Part shown: positions 62,797 to 64,000 of the stretch, piece after piece
Layout: each line of letters begins with the position of its first letter
How positions within the stretch are numbered: position 1 is the stretch's first letter
NCBI GenBank assembly: GCA_964498785.1
Contig: CAZCJL010000006.1
Location: forward strand, 54,579-118,578
DNA length: 64,000 nucleotides
Origin: Mariaggregatimicrobium sp964498785
Lineage (GTDB): Bacteria; Zhuqueibacterota; Zhuqueibacteria; Thermofontimicrobiales; Thiofontviventaceae
Reading direction: 5' to 3'
Made by a program: the position numbers and the translations under genes
The notes under the pieces: generated by a model
The model's input: the letters and a program-made list of their open reading frames with translations, nothing else
The model's database searches: none
Told to the model about the DNA's origin: nothing

Positions 62797-63057
62797 ATGA
62801 ACATTTATATTGGAAATTTGCCTGACGATTTTGATGAAGCTGAACTCGTTGAATTGTTTGAAGAATATGGTAGCGTAAAAAAAGCCAGGATTATCCGCGA
62901 CAGGAACACTAAAATCTCCCGTGGATTTGGTTTTGTCGAAATTGATAACAGGGACGCAGGTCTAAAAGCCATAAAGGACTGGAACAATGGCTCCATCGAT
63001 GATCATATTCTGCAAGTTAGAGAGTCCAAACCCAGGAAAGCCAGAAGAAGAAACTAA
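62797..63057 (+). CDS. Small RNA-recognition-motif (RRM) protein
   Basis: 86 residues from the ATG at 62797. An ATG three bases earlier is only two bases from GGAG; the second has better spacing. A single RRM fills the protein: RNP2 reads IYIGNLP, RNP1 reads RGFGFVEI, and the C-terminal tail is basic (RESKPRKARRRN). It resembles the cold-induced RRM proteins of cyanobacteria and other bacteria and should bind single-stranded RNA in the cytoplasm. Confidence 0.9.
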   Translation: MNIYIGNLPDDFDEAELVELFEEYGSVKKARIIRDRNTKISRGFGFVEIDNRDAGLKAIKDWNNGSIDDHILQVRESKPRKARRRN

Positions 63058-63287
63058 AGACGTATGTTTGACGAAAACGGATTAAGTTCAATATGAAAGA
63101 TTTAAATTTACCATCAAAATACAATTCAGATGCGGAGACCGCTTTGTTATTATCATGTTTGAGATTTTTAAATTTTACACGATGAGCTATCCTGTACGGT
63201 GAATTTATCATGCAAACGTTAACGACAAATACGCCACCGAAGGAATTCGATTATTTTCGATGGCGTATCGATCGGATTCATATCATT

Positions 63288-63619
63288 TTAATCATAAGTG
63301 ACTGTGACGTTAATTCCGAAATAGCGATTCGTTATTGGATTTTCATCTGGTCCCTTGTCTTTGGTATTACTAAACTGCGCAAACACAGTTCCGCCAATTG
63401 CCCACTTATCGCCAACACGCCATTCTTTGCAAGCCGCTACATAGAAACCAAATCCGGTATCTGATTTACCAACTTGTGCTTCCTGGTCTCCCGTTGTTTT
63501 GACTTCAATTTTATCGCTTGACATGGTTACCGACCGGAGATAAAAATGTTTGTGGGCATAAAATAATAACATACCCCGATACCGTAATCATTGACTCTCA
63601 TGCTCACATCCTCAAAATT
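63288..63619 (-). pseudogene. Frameshifted outer-membrane beta-barrel remnant
   Basis: On the minus strand one frame encodes FEDVSMRVNDYGIGVCYYFM followed by PTNIFISGR and a stop; the next frame continues with SVTMSSDKIEVKTTGDQEAQ and ends SNTKDKGPDENPITNRYFGI plus NVTVTYD. Read together across about 63531-63537 these give a continuous alternating barrel sequence, so one base appears lost there. The gene also lacks its 5' part, for a stop lies at 63620. It is the decayed end of a porin or OmpA-type protein gene. Confidence 0.55.
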
Positions 63620-64000
63620 TCACGCCTCGCATGGTGCGTAATATCGAGTTCTGAAATGCTGATCCCCCGAAATTTCCGTACATGATTAATTTTTTGCTAC
63701 AGCCCCGCCTACCTGAATTAAGCTATATAAAACAACATTGGATCAGTCTATTCAAAGTTGCTCCTTAAAAATCGTTTCAGATATTTCCTGAGATGATTTT
63801 GAAAGAACGAACATAGTTATGTAATAAAGCAATGCAGCTTTGTTTAGTGATATCTATAAAACTAATAACTTAAACGATTAATGTAAAGGATTAATTAAAT
63901 AAAATGAATTATTACAAATAAAAGGTATCTTCTCAATATTTTATAGTAGATATGGGCGATTGCCGCTATGTCGTATTTAAACAGATTCCGTAGGTGTCAC
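63620..64000. other. Terminal stretch without recognisable genes
   Basis: I see no frame, RNA or repeat that I can support in the last 380 bases. The upstream part of the barrel remnant may have been here, but neither minus-strand frame stays open. Confidence 0.5.

Noticed and set aside
63210..63464. Plus-strand frame of 84 residues
   Set aside because: Antisense to the barrel remnant, which has the better protein-like sequence.

Overview
The window looks like a chromosome segment of a free-living, probably marine bacterium of the FCB group (Calditrichota/KSB1/Ignavibacteriota-like). This is inferred from Por-type (T9SS) C-terminal sorting domains with the NYPNPFNP signature on four proteins, a TonB-dependent receptor with a carboxypeptidase-regulatory domain, a TamA/TamB pair and no tRNA or rRNA in view. 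No search could be run, so the taxon is a guess.

Positions 1 to about 33,400 form one large polysaccharide-degradation locus. Almost every gene is on the minus strand, so it reads from right to left: a TonB-dependent receptor, a beta-helix protein, a GH28-like enzyme, three related TIM-barrel hydrolases, a sulfatase, then a plus-strand membrane-bound winged-helix regulator, a DUF4861 protein and a canonical GH28. Next come six enzyme genes between 13,492 and 4,229, and finally GH127, another GH28-like enzyme and a cut-off secreted protein. The enzyme set (four sulfatases, GH106 rhamnosidase, GH127 arabinofuranosidase, GH28s, glucuronidase-like barrels, two esterase-type hydrolases) suggests a sulfated, rhamnose- and uronate-containing algal polysaccharide as substrate (inference).

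The most unusual part is 4,229-13,492. After nearly every gene there is a short imperfect palindrome whose ends read like integron attC core sites (xYYxAAC ... GTTxxxY), all in the same orientation, each followed by the next gene about 15-25 bases later. One ORF even ends inside its attC (C-terminus AEQGTALDADSAALHPRQ). This is the layout of an integron gene-cassette array without a visible integrase, here made of sulfatases, a rhamnosidase and esterases and sitting inside, and co-oriented with, a polysaccharide locus. The cassette genes look richer in G+C than their neighbours and carry Tat or Sec signals but no T9SS domain. A near-identical operator-like sequence lies upstream of both the TonB receptor and the DUF4861/regulator pair, suggesting common control.

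From 33,800 on, the content is mostly housekeeping: an Rrf2 regulator with its own promoter and IscR-like box, a D-2-hydroxyacid dehydrogenase, LipB and a complete 2-oxoacid dehydrogenase operon (E1 alpha, E1 beta, E2, E3) at 33.8-41.6 kb; a hendecad coiled-coil membrane protein; a cation-chloride cotransporter; TamB, TamA and RibF at 41.8-51.6 kb. A 1.2 kb AT-rich gene-free stretch precedes a 1,483-residue secreted T9SS protein with beta-helix, PKD and discoidin-like domains. The right end holds a thioesterase, a nitronate monooxygenase-like protein, TypA, ArfB, a membrane methyltransferase, a small RRM protein and a frameshifted outer-membrane-barrel remnant. Several repeat elements (two inverted-repeat elements, REP-like hairpins, a 73-bp tandem duplication) sit between genes.
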